Assembly (NCBI RefSeq): GCF_009429125.1 | Contig: NZ_CP045529.1 | Coordinates: 2,852,001-2,916,000, forward strand | Source of the DNA: Luteimicrobium xylanilyticum | GTDB taxonomy: Bacteria; Actinomycetota; Actinomycetes; Actinomycetales; Cellulomonadaceae | Direction of reading: 5' to 3' | DNA: 64,000 bases | In this document: positions 27,674-36,263 of the stretch, piece after piece | Position numbering within the stretch: the stretch's first letter is position 1 | Layout: each line of letters begins with the position of its first letter | Notes under the pieces: generated by a model | What the model was told of the DNA's origin: nothing | What the model saw: only the letters and a program-made list of their open reading frames with translations | Database searches by the model: none | Made by a program: the position numbers and the translations under genes

Positions 27674-29566
27674 ATGGGGACACTGGGGCGAATCCGCGAC
27701 GTCGCGGTCATGACAGGCCTGTCCGCGGGGCTCGCCGCGGGGCTGACGCTCGGCCTGGCCGGGCTCGCCGCGCCGGCGCAGGCCGCGACGACGAGCATCA
27801 CGCTGACGGGACCGTCGAGCGCGTACCAGGGCGTGTCGACGAAGCTCACGGCGACGTGGAAGGTCGGCGGCAAGGCGCACGCAGGCACCGCGGCGGTGCA
27901 GCAGCGCGTCAACGGGGTCTGGTACCAGCTCGGCGCGATCAAGACGTCGAGCAAGGGCACCGGGACGATCAGCGTCAAGCCGCACGCCACGTCGGTGTTC
28001 CGGGTGAAGACGTCCTCGGGCGTCTACTCCGCGGCCAAGACGCTCACCATCAAGGCGCCCTACGCGCTCGGAGCCAAAGCAGCTGCGTCGACCATCACGA
28101 AGGGTAGGTCGACGACCCTCACCGCGACCTTCACGTACCGGGGCGCGAAGGTCTCGTCGGCCGTCGCGAAGCTCCAGAAGCAGAGCGGGTCGAAGTGGGT
28201 CACCACGTCCAAGTCGGCGAAGATCACGAAGGGCACGGGCACGGTCGTACTCAAGCCGTCGACGACGGCGTCCTACCGGCTCGTCGTGTCCGGCAAGGCG
28301 ACGAGCAGCACCGTGCGGGTGACGGTCAAGGCTGCAGCCGCGAAGGCGCCGTCGTCCTTCACGGCCAACGGCTCCGGCTACGGGCACGGCGTCGGGATGT
28401 CGCAGTACGGCGCCTACGACATGGCGCTCGCCGGGCACAGCTCGACGACGATCCTCAAGACCTACTACAAGGGCACCACACCGAAGACCGTGACGACCCC
28501 CACGAGCATCGCCGTCCAGGTCTGGGGCCCGGAGCCCTACGGGTACGCGGCGGGCCGCTACTCGGACACGGCGAAGTCCACGACGGTCCACGTCGACAAG
28601 GGCACCTGGCGGCTGCGCTCGGCGAAGGGCACGACCCTCTACGAGGGCAAGGCGCCGATCACCGTGACGATCGGTGTCAGCGGCTCGAAGGTCACCGCGT
28701 CGTTCAAGGTCACGAGCGGCTCCAAGACCGTCACCAAGAAGTACACCGACTCGACGCTGCGGATCCACTGGTCCGGGACGAGGTACTACAAGTCGACCTC
28801 GACCAAGGCCGTCGCGACCGTGAACGGCGCGCAGGGCTCCTACCGCAACGGCCGGTTCACGATCACGAACATCGACGGTCACCCGAACGTCGTCAACGAC
28901 GTCGCCCTCAACACCGAGTACCTGTACGGGATCGCGGAGATGCCGTCGTCGTGGGGCGCAGGCAAGGGCAGGTCGGCGCTCGCTGCGCAGGCCGTCGTCG
29001 CCCGGAGCTACGCGCTCACCAAGCTGGGGAGCAAGAACAAGAGGTGCGCCTGCAACGTCGTCGACGACGTCCGCGACCAGAACTACACCGGCTGGAAGAA
29101 GCAGGACGAGGGCACGAACGGCTACTACGGCAAGCTCTGGGTCGCCGCCGTCAACGCCACCGTGAGCTCTGACACCAAGGCAAAGGCCCTCACCTACGGC
29201 GGCAAGGTGGTCGCGACGCACTACTACTCGTCGTCGGGCGGGCGGACGGCGAGCTCGCAGGACGTCTGGGTCAGCAAGGTGCCGTACGAGCAGTCGGTCG
29301 CGGACTCATGGAGCCTCAAGGCCCCCGGCAACTCCTTCCGCTCATGGACGCGCAGCGTGTCGCAGGCCACCGCGAAGAAGGTGTTCGGGCTTCCGGACGT
29401 GAAGTCGATCAGCGTGTCCTCGAAGTACTCGAGCGGCCAGATGCGGACCCTGACCGCCACGTCGACCTCGGGCAAGAAGGCCAGCATCACCGGGAAGTCC
29501 GAGACGCTCCGTGCACGCTTCGGCTTCCCGGCGGCATGGGTGTCGTCGTTCACCGCGAAGAGCTGA
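27674..29566 (+). CDS. Secreted SpoIID/LytB-domain protein (second of a tandem pair)
   Basis: 630 aa; ATG at 27674. The signal peptide ends at AQA-A (about 37-38). The organisation matches the upstream paralogue: two Ig-like Lys/Ser/Thr-rich units, then SpoIID with GHGVGMSQYGAYDMALAGHS, LNTEYLYGIAEMPSSWGAGK, LAAQAVVARSYALTK, VDDVRDQNYTGWKKQDEG and YYSSSGGRTASSQDVW. The middle stretch FRVKTSSG... differs most. The SpoIID cores are far more alike than the Ig-like halves, so the duplication is old and the N-terminal parts diverged. TAGAAC (within the spacer) is a possible -10. Confidence 0.9.
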   Translation: MGTLGRIRDVAVMTGLSAGLAAGLTLGLAGLAAPAQAATTSITLTGPSSAYQGVSTKLTATWKVGGKAHAGTAAVQQRVNGVWYQLGAIKTSSKGTGTISVKPHATSVFRVKTSSGVYSAAKTLTIKAPYALGAKAAASTITKGRSTTLTATFTYRGAKVSSAVAKLQKQSGSKWVTTSKSAKITKGTGTVVLKPSTTASYRLVVSGKATSSTVRVTVKAAAAKAPSSFTANGSGYGHGVGMSQYGAYDMALAGHSSTTILKTYYKGTTPKTVTTPTSIAVQVWGPEPYGYAAGRYSDTAKSTTVHVDKGTWRLRSAKGTTLYEGKAPITVTIGVSGSKVTASFKVTSGSKTVTKKYTDSTLRIHWSGTRYYKSTSTKAVATVNGAQGSYRNGRFTITNIDGHPNVVNDVALNTEYLYGIAEMPSSWGAGKGRSALAAQAVVARSYALTKLGSKNKRCACNVVDDVRDQNYTGWKKQDEGTNGYYGKLWVAAVNATVSSDTKAKALTYGGKVVATHYYSSSGGRTASSQDVWVSKVPYEQSVADSWSLKAPGNSFRSWTRSVSQATAKKVFGLPDVKSISVSSKYSSGQMRTLTATSTSGKKASITGKSETLRARFGFPAAWVSSFTAKS

Positions 29567-29587
29567 CCCGGCCCCCGACGGCGCAGC

Positions 29588-30775
29588 TCACCGCAGGCGC
29601 TCGACCCTTCCGAACAGAGCCACGAGTCCCCCGAGGGCGAGGGCCATCGCGGCGAACCAGGTGAGCCGCGTCGACCACCAGTCGGTGGACCACGGCACGG
29701 GCAGGCGCTCGTGCATGCCCAGCATCACGACGCCCGCGACCGCGAACATCGCCGTCAGGTGCCACAGGTAGAGCGTCATCGAGCGGGCGCTCACCCACGC
29801 GACGAGCCTCGCACCGCGGCCCGACGCCCAGCAGGCCAGCGTGTCCCGCCCGAGAAGGGCGAGGCAGACCTGGGCGATGCCGAAAGCCGCCACGGGCGCC
29901 GTCGGCGGGGCGAGGTTGGAGATCGCGTCACCGGGCATCCCGACGAGGCTGATCGGGTACGGGCCCGCGACGACGAGCGTCACGGCCGCAGCGATCCCGC
30001 CCACCGCGCCCGCCACGAGCGCCGCCGGACGGCGCGTGAGGGTGCCCTCGGCGTGCGCGACGCCGAGCGCGAACGGGACCAGCCACACGAGGAGCAGGTT
30101 GAGCCAGCCCGCCGCCGGGTGCCCCGCCTCGATCCGGAGGTAGTCCACCCCGACGACGGCGACCGCGGCCAGCCCGACCGCCGCCGGCAGCCGCTTCCCC
30201 AGCCGCCGGACCGCTCGCACCACGAGCGGGGTCGCCGCCGTCAGCGCCAGGTACACGCCGAGGAACCACAACGGCTGCGGCACCTTGTGCAGCACCGGCA
30301 CGACGACGCCGTCGGGCACGCCGAGCGCCCGCAGCGCGACCGCCGCGAGCGCCCACACCCCGAAGAGCATCCCGACCGGCCGGACGAGCCGGCGCACGCG
30401 GTGGACGGTCAGGGCCCAGGTGCCGCGCGTCGTCACCCGCCGCTCGTGGCCGGCTGCAGCGCCCGCCGCGAAGAACAGCAGCGGCAGCGGCATGAGCCAC
30501 GTCAGGAGCCAGCCCGGACCGGTGCCGAGCGCGTTGCCCACGTGCAGCGAACCCGCGCTGATGCTCGCGTCGACCATCGACCAGTGCAGCGCGATGACGC
30601 CCAGCGTCCCGAGTGCCCGGACCACGTCCACGAACAGGTCGCGGGGCGGCCGGGCCGGACGCGCGGGGCGGGGCGGGAGCGCGGGGCGGGTCGGGCGGAC
30701 GACGGCGCGGTGGTGAGGGCGGCGCTCCGGAAGGGTCGCCGGACGGGGTCGGGACGGGGGTGCGGCGATCGCCAT
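29588..30775 (-). CDS. Acyltransferase-3 family membrane protein
   Basis: 395 aa; ATG at 30775 with AGGAG 8 nt upstream. A Pro/Arg-rich cytoplasmic N-terminus (1-50) is followed by about ten membrane helices. Family features are RDLFVDVVRALGTLGVIALHW at the first helix and a closing SARSMTLYLWHLTAMFAVAG. These proteins move acyl groups across or onto envelope glycans and lipids. The first-helix His (LHW) is present, but the usual downstream Arg is not obvious, so activity is uncertain. It is 21 nt from the SpoIID gene end (convergent). Confidence 0.8.
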   Translation of the reverse strand: MAIAAPPSRPRPATLPERRPHHRAVVRPTRPALPPRPARPARPPRDLFVDVVRALGTLGVIALHWSMVDASISAGSLHVGNALGTGPGWLLTWLMPLPLLFFAAGAAAGHERRVTTRGTWALTVHRVRRLVRPVGMLFGVWALAAVALRALGVPDGVVVPVLHKVPQPLWFLGVYLALTAATPLVVRAVRRLGKRLPAAVGLAAVAVVGVDYLRIEAGHPAAGWLNLLLVWLVPFALGVAHAEGTLTRRPAALVAGAVGGIAAAVTLVVAGPYPISLVGMPGDAISNLAPPTAPVAAFGIAQVCLALLGRDTLACWASGRGARLVAWVSARSMTLYLWHLTAMFAVAGVVMLGMHERLPVPWSTDWWSTRLTWFAAMALALGGLVALFGRVERLR

Positions 30776-30874
30776 GAGACGCTCCTGGGACGGTTCCTCG
30801 GGGACGTCTCCATCCTTCGAAACCGCAGGTCAGCGCGGTATGGCGTGCTCCTCCGACCTGGTTCTGGGGACGGG

Positions 30875-30912
30875 CGAGGGCGGGCCGGGGGACGTCCCCC
30901 GGCCCGCCCTCG
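30875..30912 (-). terminator. Strong palindromic terminator after the acyltransferase gene
   Basis: A perfect 38-bp palindrome, each arm 19 nt (CGAGGGCGGGCCGGGGGAC), lies 11 nt past the stop at 30924 on the minus strand. It is the longest uninterrupted hairpin in the window. Confidence 0.85.
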
Positions 30913-30923
30913 GGTCGCCCGTC

Positions 30924-32222
30924 TCAGGACTCGCGCGGCCTCGGGACGACGCGGCTGAGCGCCTCCGACGTCCGGGTGAGCGCGTCGCCGACGAGCCGGC
31001 GCAGCGCGGGACCGGCCCTGCGCTCGACACCGTGGTGCACGAGCGCGGCGACCAGGAGGACGACGAACAGCGTCGTCGCGAGCGTCAGGTAGGCCGGCAC
31101 ACCGGCCGGGAACAGGTGGATGAGCCACCAGCCCCACCACTCGTGCAGCAGGTACACCGGGTAGGTCAGCGCGCCGGCGAGCACGAGCCAGTTCCAGCGC
31201 ACCCGGCGCAGGGGCGTCCACGTCACCGCGAGGAGCACGCCCAGCGCGACCAGCAGACCGACCCGGATCACACCGGTCGAGACCGCGTGCTCGGTGGTCC
31301 CCGCGAACCGGCCCTGCAGCCGTGGTGCCAGCTGCCACACGACGAGCGTCACGTTCGACGCGAGCACGGCCAGCCGGGCCGGCGTCACGCCGTGCCGGGC
31401 GACGAGGAACACCATCATCCCCGCCGCGAAGAGGCCCGCGTACTGGTCGACCAGCAACGCCGCCGGCCAGTTGATCCCGCCCGGCCACGACGACCAGTCG
31501 ACGTGCACGCCGACCTGCGGCAGCCCGACGGCAAGGAACCAGGCCACCGGGGGCCAGACGGCACACAGTCCGGTGACCCGCCGGGGCGTGAACCCCCAGA
31601 TCATGAGCAGCCCCACCAGCAGGTAGAACCGGAGCTCCGTCCAGAGCGTCCAGTACACGCCGTCCACGTCGTTGATCCCGAATGCCGACTGCGCCATCGT
31701 CAGGTTCGCGGCGACGTCGTGCACGCCCAGGTCCTTGCGCGGCCACACCACGAGCAGCAGGAAGCCGGTCGACAGGACCCCCAGCCAGTACGCCGGGTAG
31801 AGGCGGCCGATGCGCGAGGCCACGAACGACGGGACCGACCGGCCCCACGCGCTCATGAGGATCACGAACCCGCTGATCATGAAGAACAGCTCGACGCCCA
31901 GCGCCCCGTAGACCGTGACGCTGCCGAAGTTCGGGAAGACCCGCGCCACGTCCGTGTGCCAGGCCGGGTTGGTACGGGCGGTGAAGTGGTACAGCACCAC
32001 GCCCAGCGCAGCGAGCAGTCGGAGGCCGTCGACGAGGGCGAAGCGCTCGCGCTGCTGCCGCGGAGCCGTGGGGGTCGTGGCGTCGTTCGCCGGCGCCGAG
32101 GGCGTCGGGATCGAGCTCGTGCGGGTCGTCGGCGCCCCGGTGGCGCGCGTGTCGGCCAGGGTGCTGGTCGTGCTGGTCGTGCTGGTCGCGGGCGTCGTCG
32201 GGGTCGGTGCCGGCGCGGTCAT
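30924..32222 (-). CDS. Acyltransferase-3 family (OafA/YrhL-like) membrane protein
   Basis: 432 aa; ATG at 32222 with GGGAGG 5 nt upstream. A Thr/Pro/Ala-rich N-terminal tail (1-60) precedes FALVDGLRLLAALGVVLYHF, the first helix with the family His. Then ELFFMISGFVILMSAWGRSV, SRIGRLYPAYWLGVL and YWTLWTELRFYLLVGLLMIW carry the conserved R-x10-H-type and Glu residues of OafA acyltransferases. About ten membrane helices follow. There is no SGNH domain, so it would rely on another protein to finish transfer, or act alone on lipids. It likely O-acylates a surface glycan. Confidence 0.88.
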   Translation of the reverse strand: MTAPAPTPTTPATSTTSTTSTLADTRATGAPTTRTSSIPTPSAPANDATTPTAPRQQRERFALVDGLRLLAALGVVLYHFTARTNPAWHTDVARVFPNFGSVTVYGALGVELFFMISGFVILMSAWGRSVPSFVASRIGRLYPAYWLGVLSTGFLLLVVWPRKDLGVHDVAANLTMAQSAFGINDVDGVYWTLWTELRFYLLVGLLMIWGFTPRRVTGLCAVWPPVAWFLAVGLPQVGVHVDWSSWPGGINWPAALLVDQYAGLFAAGMMVFLVARHGVTPARLAVLASNVTLVVWQLAPRLQGRFAGTTEHAVSTGVIRVGLLVALGVLLAVTWTPLRRVRWNWLVLAGALTYPVYLLHEWWGWWLIHLFPAGVPAYLTLATTLFVVLLVAALVHHGVERRAGPALRRLVGDALTRTSEALSRVVPRPRES

Positions 32223-32483
32223 GTGCCTCCCCTCGGAGGCGGCGGCGCGCCGCGTCCTCGGTGTCGGTCCTGCGTGCCACGTGCTCGCACAGCCGTAGGT
32301 CGTTATCGTTTCGTGATCTTCTCGACCGTACGAAGACGACACCGTCCGACGCAACCCGGGAGGCACGAACCGGACAGATCGCCAGGAGACCCACAGGCGG
32401 CACCTTCGCCACCTTCGAGTTGTCACGCCAAGCAACACGCACTCTCTCGCCGGCCCGGAAACACCGCAGCCAAGAGGGGCGAA
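32223..32483. other. Intergenic region upstream of the acyltransferase
   Basis: 261 bp between two minus-strand genes, relatively A+T-rich for this genome near 32300-32340. It should hold the acyltransferase promoter, but no convincing -35/-10 pair or hairpin was found. Confidence 0.5.
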
Positions 32484-33563
32484 CTACCCCGTTCGACTCC
32501 TGTGAGGGCCGACCCTAGGGCCACCGAGCGCAGGGCGCTCGGCACGGTGTTGCTCTGCGTGCGAATCCCCCGACAGCAGGGGGCGTGCGCCAGGGAAGGA
32601 CCGACGACGCCCGAGTGGCCAGCAGACGGGACCCTCGACCGGACCGTGAGCCACCTGCGCGGCGAGCACCCTGCGCACGGCCCGCACCACGCAGCCGGGG
32701 TCGTCGACGATGTCCTCGTAGGTGAAGCGCAGCACCACGTAGCCGTACGCGTGAAGCACCCGGTCGCGCCGCCGATCCTTCCGGAAGGCAGCCCGCGAGG
32801 AGTGGAACTCGTACCCGTCGCACTCGACGATCACCCGGCCCTCCACCAGGAGATCGACGTCGCCCACCCCGGCGAAGCTCGGCTGCGTCCGGACGACGAA
32901 GCCCGCGTCGACGAGCGCGAGCCGCGCGAGGGTCTCGATGATCGACTGGCCGCCGGCGTCCGCGAGCGCCAGCGCGCGACGCACCCGATCAGGCGCCCGC
33001 GGGCCGAGGTGTCGTGCGACGTCGGCGTGGGTGACGAGCCTCCTGTAGAGGGCGTGGTCCAGGGCGACGACGGCGTCGTCGCGTGGGCAGCACGCGAGCA
33101 TCCGCGCGAGGGCGCGCGCTGGGTCCTGCACCCGTCCTGCCGTGTGCGGAGACGTGCCGCCGTCGTGGTCCGCCCGGTGCAGGACGACCGTCTCGAGCTC
33201 GGCTCGCGATCGGCCCCCGCCGCTGCGGTTGCGCGGGACGAGCAGGTGGGGCCGTGCGGGCGGATCGAGCAGCGGCAGCCCGTGCAGTCGTGCGGCGCTC
33301 ACGCACGTGACCAACCCGTCGAACCGCGCCGCGCTCACGAGCTCAGGGGCGACCGGCTGCACGACATAGGTGCCCCGCCCCGCCCGAAGCACGGCACCGC
33401 TGCGGACGAGGTTGACGAGCTCGGTCCGGTCAGCGGTGTCACGGACGAGCTCGGAGTAGCGCGCTGCACCGCCGGCGCGCACGAGGCGGGCGCGGACGAT
33501 GCCGCGCGGAGCCGACCGGGGGCGTCCACGCCTCGAGGTCCGTGGATCAGTGAGCGGGTTCAT
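32484..33563 (-). CDS. AbiEi-type N-terminal domain plus DUF559 (Vsr-like) nuclease-fold protein
   Basis: 359 aa; ATG at 33563. The N-terminal HTH-like part (ARYSELVRDTADRTELVNLV and GAVLRAGRGTYVV) resembles the AbiEi antitoxin wing. The middle has VSAARLHGLPLL. The C-terminal part (about 230-310) is DUF559, a PD-(D/E)xK/Vsr-like fold: FAGVGDVDLLVEGRVIVECDG, YEFHSSRAAFRKDRRRDRVL and YGYVVLRFTYEDI, with D-E-D-like acidic residues in place. No AbiEii toxin gene is adjacent. The family is widespread and solitary in actinobacteria; function is unknown. The last ~40 residues look unstructured and may be read-through of weak constraint. Confidence 0.75.
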   Translation of the reverse strand: MNPLTDPRTSRRGRPRSAPRGIVRARLVRAGGAARYSELVRDTADRTELVNLVRSGAVLRAGRGTYVVQPVAPELVSAARFDGLVTCVSAARLHGLPLLDPPARPHLLVPRNRSGGGRSRAELETVVLHRADHDGGTSPHTAGRVQDPARALARMLACCPRDDAVVALDHALYRRLVTHADVARHLGPRAPDRVRRALALADAGGQSIIETLARLALVDAGFVVRTQPSFAGVGDVDLLVEGRVIVECDGYEFHSSRAAFRKDRRRDRVLHAYGYVVLRFTYEDIVDDPGCVVRAVRRVLAAQVAHGPVEGPVCWPLGRRRSFPGARPLLSGDSHAEQHRAERPALGGPRVGPHRSRTG

Positions 33564-33928
33564 GGCATTGGTCTGCCACAGGAGAGCAGTTCGCCGCCGA
33601 CGGCTGGGGCCCCATTGTGGACGAGCAGGCCCGACGCGCACCTGTGGGTGGGCCTCGCACGGTGAATCTCTGCCGATCCGGGGTCGAGCACGGGCTGAGC
33701 CGACCTCGGCGCTTCGCGCGTCGGGTCAGCCCGCCACGCGGGTCCCGCGCACGGTCGGCGACGCTTTCCGACGCCCACCAACACGGACACCGGAAGCCGC
33801 GGCCCCGATTCACCCAGAACACGGGACGAACGGGACGGATCAGGCGCGCCGGCCCACGCTCGACCGGTCCGGTGTTGGGGGGCGCGAGAAGTTAGGTGCG
33901 GCCCAGCACGCGAGCTGCCAGCGGCGCC
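33564..33928. other. 365-bp intergenic region, no gene recognised
   Basis: It lies between the start of the AbiEi/DUF559 gene and the end of the response-regulator gene. It is richer in A+T than its neighbours. Short readings on both strands have no ribosome site or family likeness. No tRNA or strong hairpin was found. It should contain the promoter of the DUF559 gene. Confidence 0.5.
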
Positions 33929-34594
33929 TCAGCCCCGCAGGTACCGCAGCACCGCGAGCACGCGCCGGTGGTCGGCGGCGTCCTGCGGCAGGTCGAGCTT
34001 GTCGAAGATCGACGTCACGTTCTTCTCGACCGCGCCGTAGGACAGGAACAGCGCCTCGGCGATCGCGCCGTTCGACCGCCCCTGCGCCATGAGCTCCAGG
34101 ACCTCGCGCTCGCGCGGGGTGAGCCGCCCGAGCCCGTCGTCGCCGCGGGACGCACCCATGAGCTGGGTGACGACCTCGGGGTCGAGGACGGTCTGCCCAC
34201 CGGCGATCCGTTCGAGCGCGGCGAGGAACTCCCCCACGTCGGCGACGCGGTCCTTGAGCAGGTAGCCGAGGCCCCGCGCGTCGTCGGCGAGGAGCCGGGA
34301 GGCGAACTGGGTCTCGACGTACTGCGAGAACACGAGCACGCCTTGCCCGGGATGGGCGGCGCGCAGCTCGATGGCCGCCCGCAGGCCCTCGTCCGTGAAG
34401 GTCGGGGGCATGCGGATGTCGACGACGACGACGTCCGGCGCCCCCGCTCCACCCGGACCGACGAGATCGGCGTAGGCGGCGCGGAGCGCGTCGGCGTCGG
34501 GAACGGCCCCGACGACCTCGTGGCCCCGCCGCTGCAGCAGGGCGACGAGGCCGTCGCGGAGGATCGCGGAGTCTTCCGCGATGAGGATGCGCAC
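33929..34594 (-). CDS. LuxR/NarL-family response regulator
   Basis: 221 aa; GTG at 34594 immediately follows the TAA of the kinase gene. Receiver: acidic pocket ED (7-8), phospho-acceptor Asp59 in VVVVDIRMPP, Ser in VFSQYVETQ and Lys in GYLLKDRVAD. LuxR HTH (about 155-215): LTPREREVLELMAQGRSNGA, then IAEALFLSYGAVEKNVTSIF. It forms a two-component pair with the kinase directly upstream. The pair resembles the LiaRS/DesK-type envelope stress systems; target genes are unknown. Confidence 0.93.
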   Translation of the reverse strand: MRILIAEDSAILRDGLVALLQRRGHEVVGAVPDADALRAAYADLVGPGGAGAPDVVVVDIRMPPTFTDEGLRAAIELRAAHPGQGVLVFSQYVETQFASRLLADDARGLGYLLKDRVADVGEFLAALERIAGGQTVLDPEVVTQLMGASRGDDGLGRLTPREREVLELMAQGRSNGAIAEALFLSYGAVEKNVTSIFDKLDLPQDAADHRRVLAVLRYLRG

Positions 34595-36085
34595 TTACTT
34601 CTCCCCGGGGACGACGGTGGGCAGGAGGACGTCGACGCGGGTCCCGGCGCCGGCGGGGCTGACGACGTCGAGCGTGCCGTCGACGGCGCGGACGCGCTCC
34701 ACGAGACCGGCGAGCCCGCTCCCCTCGCCCGGCCGCGGGTCGGTGAGGTTCACCGCCGCGCCGCCGACACCGTCGTCGCGGACCCGGATCCGGACGAAGT
34801 GCGTGGGCGAGGTCGAGCCGGGGGCCGGGGGCCGCGCTGCGGCGGCGGGTTCGACCAGCACCCACACCGTCGACCCGTGAGCGTGCTTGGCGGCGTTGGT
34901 GACGAGCTCGGCGACGACGTAGTAGGCGAGCGCCTCGATCGCGGGCGCGAGGGCGTCACGCTCGGAGAGCGCGGGGTCGACGTCGACGACGGTCCGCACG
35001 GGCGACCGCGCGGCGAGCGTACCGAGGGCCGCGGCGAGCCCGTTGTCGAGCACGGGCGGGTGGATGCCGCGCGCGATCTCGCGGAGCTCGGTGAGGGCTT
35101 CCTTGGTGGAGTCGTGCGCGAGGGTCACGAGCCCGAGCACGTCGGCCACGGTCGGGTCGTCGCTCTCCGTGCCCGACGACGCCCCCGCGAGCTGCTCCTT
35201 CGCCTCGCCGAGCTGCATGGCGACGGCGACGAGCCGGGCCTGGGTGCCGTCGTGGAGGTCGCGTTCGATGCGGCGGAGGCGGGCGTCGGCGTCCTCGACG
35301 GTGCGGCCGCGGGACCGCTCGAGGTCGGCGACGCGGAGGCTGGCCTGGGTGGGGCCGAGCAGGTTGACGATGAGGAGCCGCGTCAGGTGGACGAACCCGC
35401 GCTGGATCTGCGGCCACAGGAACAGCAGCAGCAGACCGACGCCGGCCTGCGCCCAGATGCGTGCCGGCGTGTCGACGAACCACCCGGGTCCGTACTGGGC
35501 GCCGCGGTGCCAGCTGCCGTCGTCGGCCTGCTGCAGCGGGAGCCAGCGGTACCAGATGCCGTACGTGAGGCCGCCGAGCCCGTACGCGAGGAACACGAGC
35601 GAGAACACGGCCCCGACGAGGTTCGTCACGAACGACAGGAACAGGAACGCGAGCGCCCGCCAGCCGGCGGTGTCGCCGAGCATGCGGCCCATGCCGCCCC
35701 AGAAGCCGCGTCCGCGGCGGAACGGCACGGGGGCGGGCACGTCGACACCGAGCAGCGCGCGCCCCTCCGCCCGGTACAGCGAGCCCCACATCCGCGCACC
35801 GACGACGAGCGACCCGCCGACGTACAGCCCGACGACGGTCACGCCGAACCCGGCGCCCGCGCCGATGGTGAAGAAGAAGTACGCGAGCCCGACGGAGCTC
35901 GTCACGAGCGTGCACACCAGGAACAGGAGCTCGCTCCAGGTGCGCCGCTTGAAGGGTCCGCTGAAGAAGCCCACGGGCTCGAGCCGTGCGGGGGTGGTGG
36001 CCTGCGGCGCCGACTGCTCGGTCGGCGCGGGCGGCGTCGAGGACGGTTGTCCGGGGGCGGTGGCAGCCATGGTCGTCGTGCTCAT
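34595..36085 (-). CDS. HisKA_3-type sensor histidine kinase with multi-pass sensor domain
   Basis: 496 aa; ATG at 36085. A disordered Pro/Thr-rich N-terminus is followed by a putative sensor module (about 45-235) with four to five membrane helices, including WSELLFLVCTLVTSSVGLAYFF. The DHp has RIERDLHDGTQARLVAVAMQ with the phospho-acceptor His, the signature of NarL-partner kinases. HATPase: ELVTNAAKHAHGSTVW, VRDDGVGG and GEGSGLAGLVERVRAVDG. It co-transcribes with the regulator. A short G-rich/C-rich inverted repeat near 36141-36159 could be an autoregulatory site. Confidence 0.93.
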   Translation of the reverse strand: MSTTTMAATAPGQPSSTPPAPTEQSAPQATTPARLEPVGFFSGPFKRRTWSELLFLVCTLVTSSVGLAYFFFTIGAGAGFGVTVVGLYVGGSLVVGARMWGSLYRAEGRALLGVDVPAPVPFRRGRGFWGGMGRMLGDTAGWRALAFLFLSFVTNLVGAVFSLVFLAYGLGGLTYGIWYRWLPLQQADDGSWHRGAQYGPGWFVDTPARIWAQAGVGLLLLFLWPQIQRGFVHLTRLLIVNLLGPTQASLRVADLERSRGRTVEDADARLRRIERDLHDGTQARLVAVAMQLGEAKEQLAGASSGTESDDPTVADVLGLVTLAHDSTKEALTELREIARGIHPPVLDNGLAAALGTLAARSPVRTVVDVDPALSERDALAPAIEALAYYVVAELVTNAAKHAHGSTVWVLVEPAAAARPPAPGSTSPTHFVRIRVRDDGVGGAAVNLTDPRPGEGSGLAGLVERVRAVDGTLDVVSPAGAGTRVDVLLPTVVPGEK

Positions 36086-36263
36086 GCCTCCATCGTGTCG
36101 TCGCCGGCACGCGAGATGGAGCCGGGCCGCCGCCGTCCTGACGGGGGGACATCCCCCGTGACCGGCGCCGGGCCGCCGACGACGAGTCCGCGGGCCGTGT
36201 CGGTGCGCCGTCGCAGCATCCGACCACGCTAGTGCAACGGCGGTCCGACGACGCGCGCGCCGC

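Noticed and set aside
33547-33895. Overlapping 76-92-aa readings on both strands
   Set aside because: They occupy the same DNA in opposite directions with no start signal; neither can be preferred.
33564-33928. Small genes or a tRNA in the gap
   Set aside because: Short readings lack ribosome sites and likeness to known families; no cloverleaf with a T-loop was found.
36137-36160. Strong operator at the kinase promoter
   Set aside because: The G-run/C-run inverted repeat is short with a bulge; runs like this are common by chance at this base composition.
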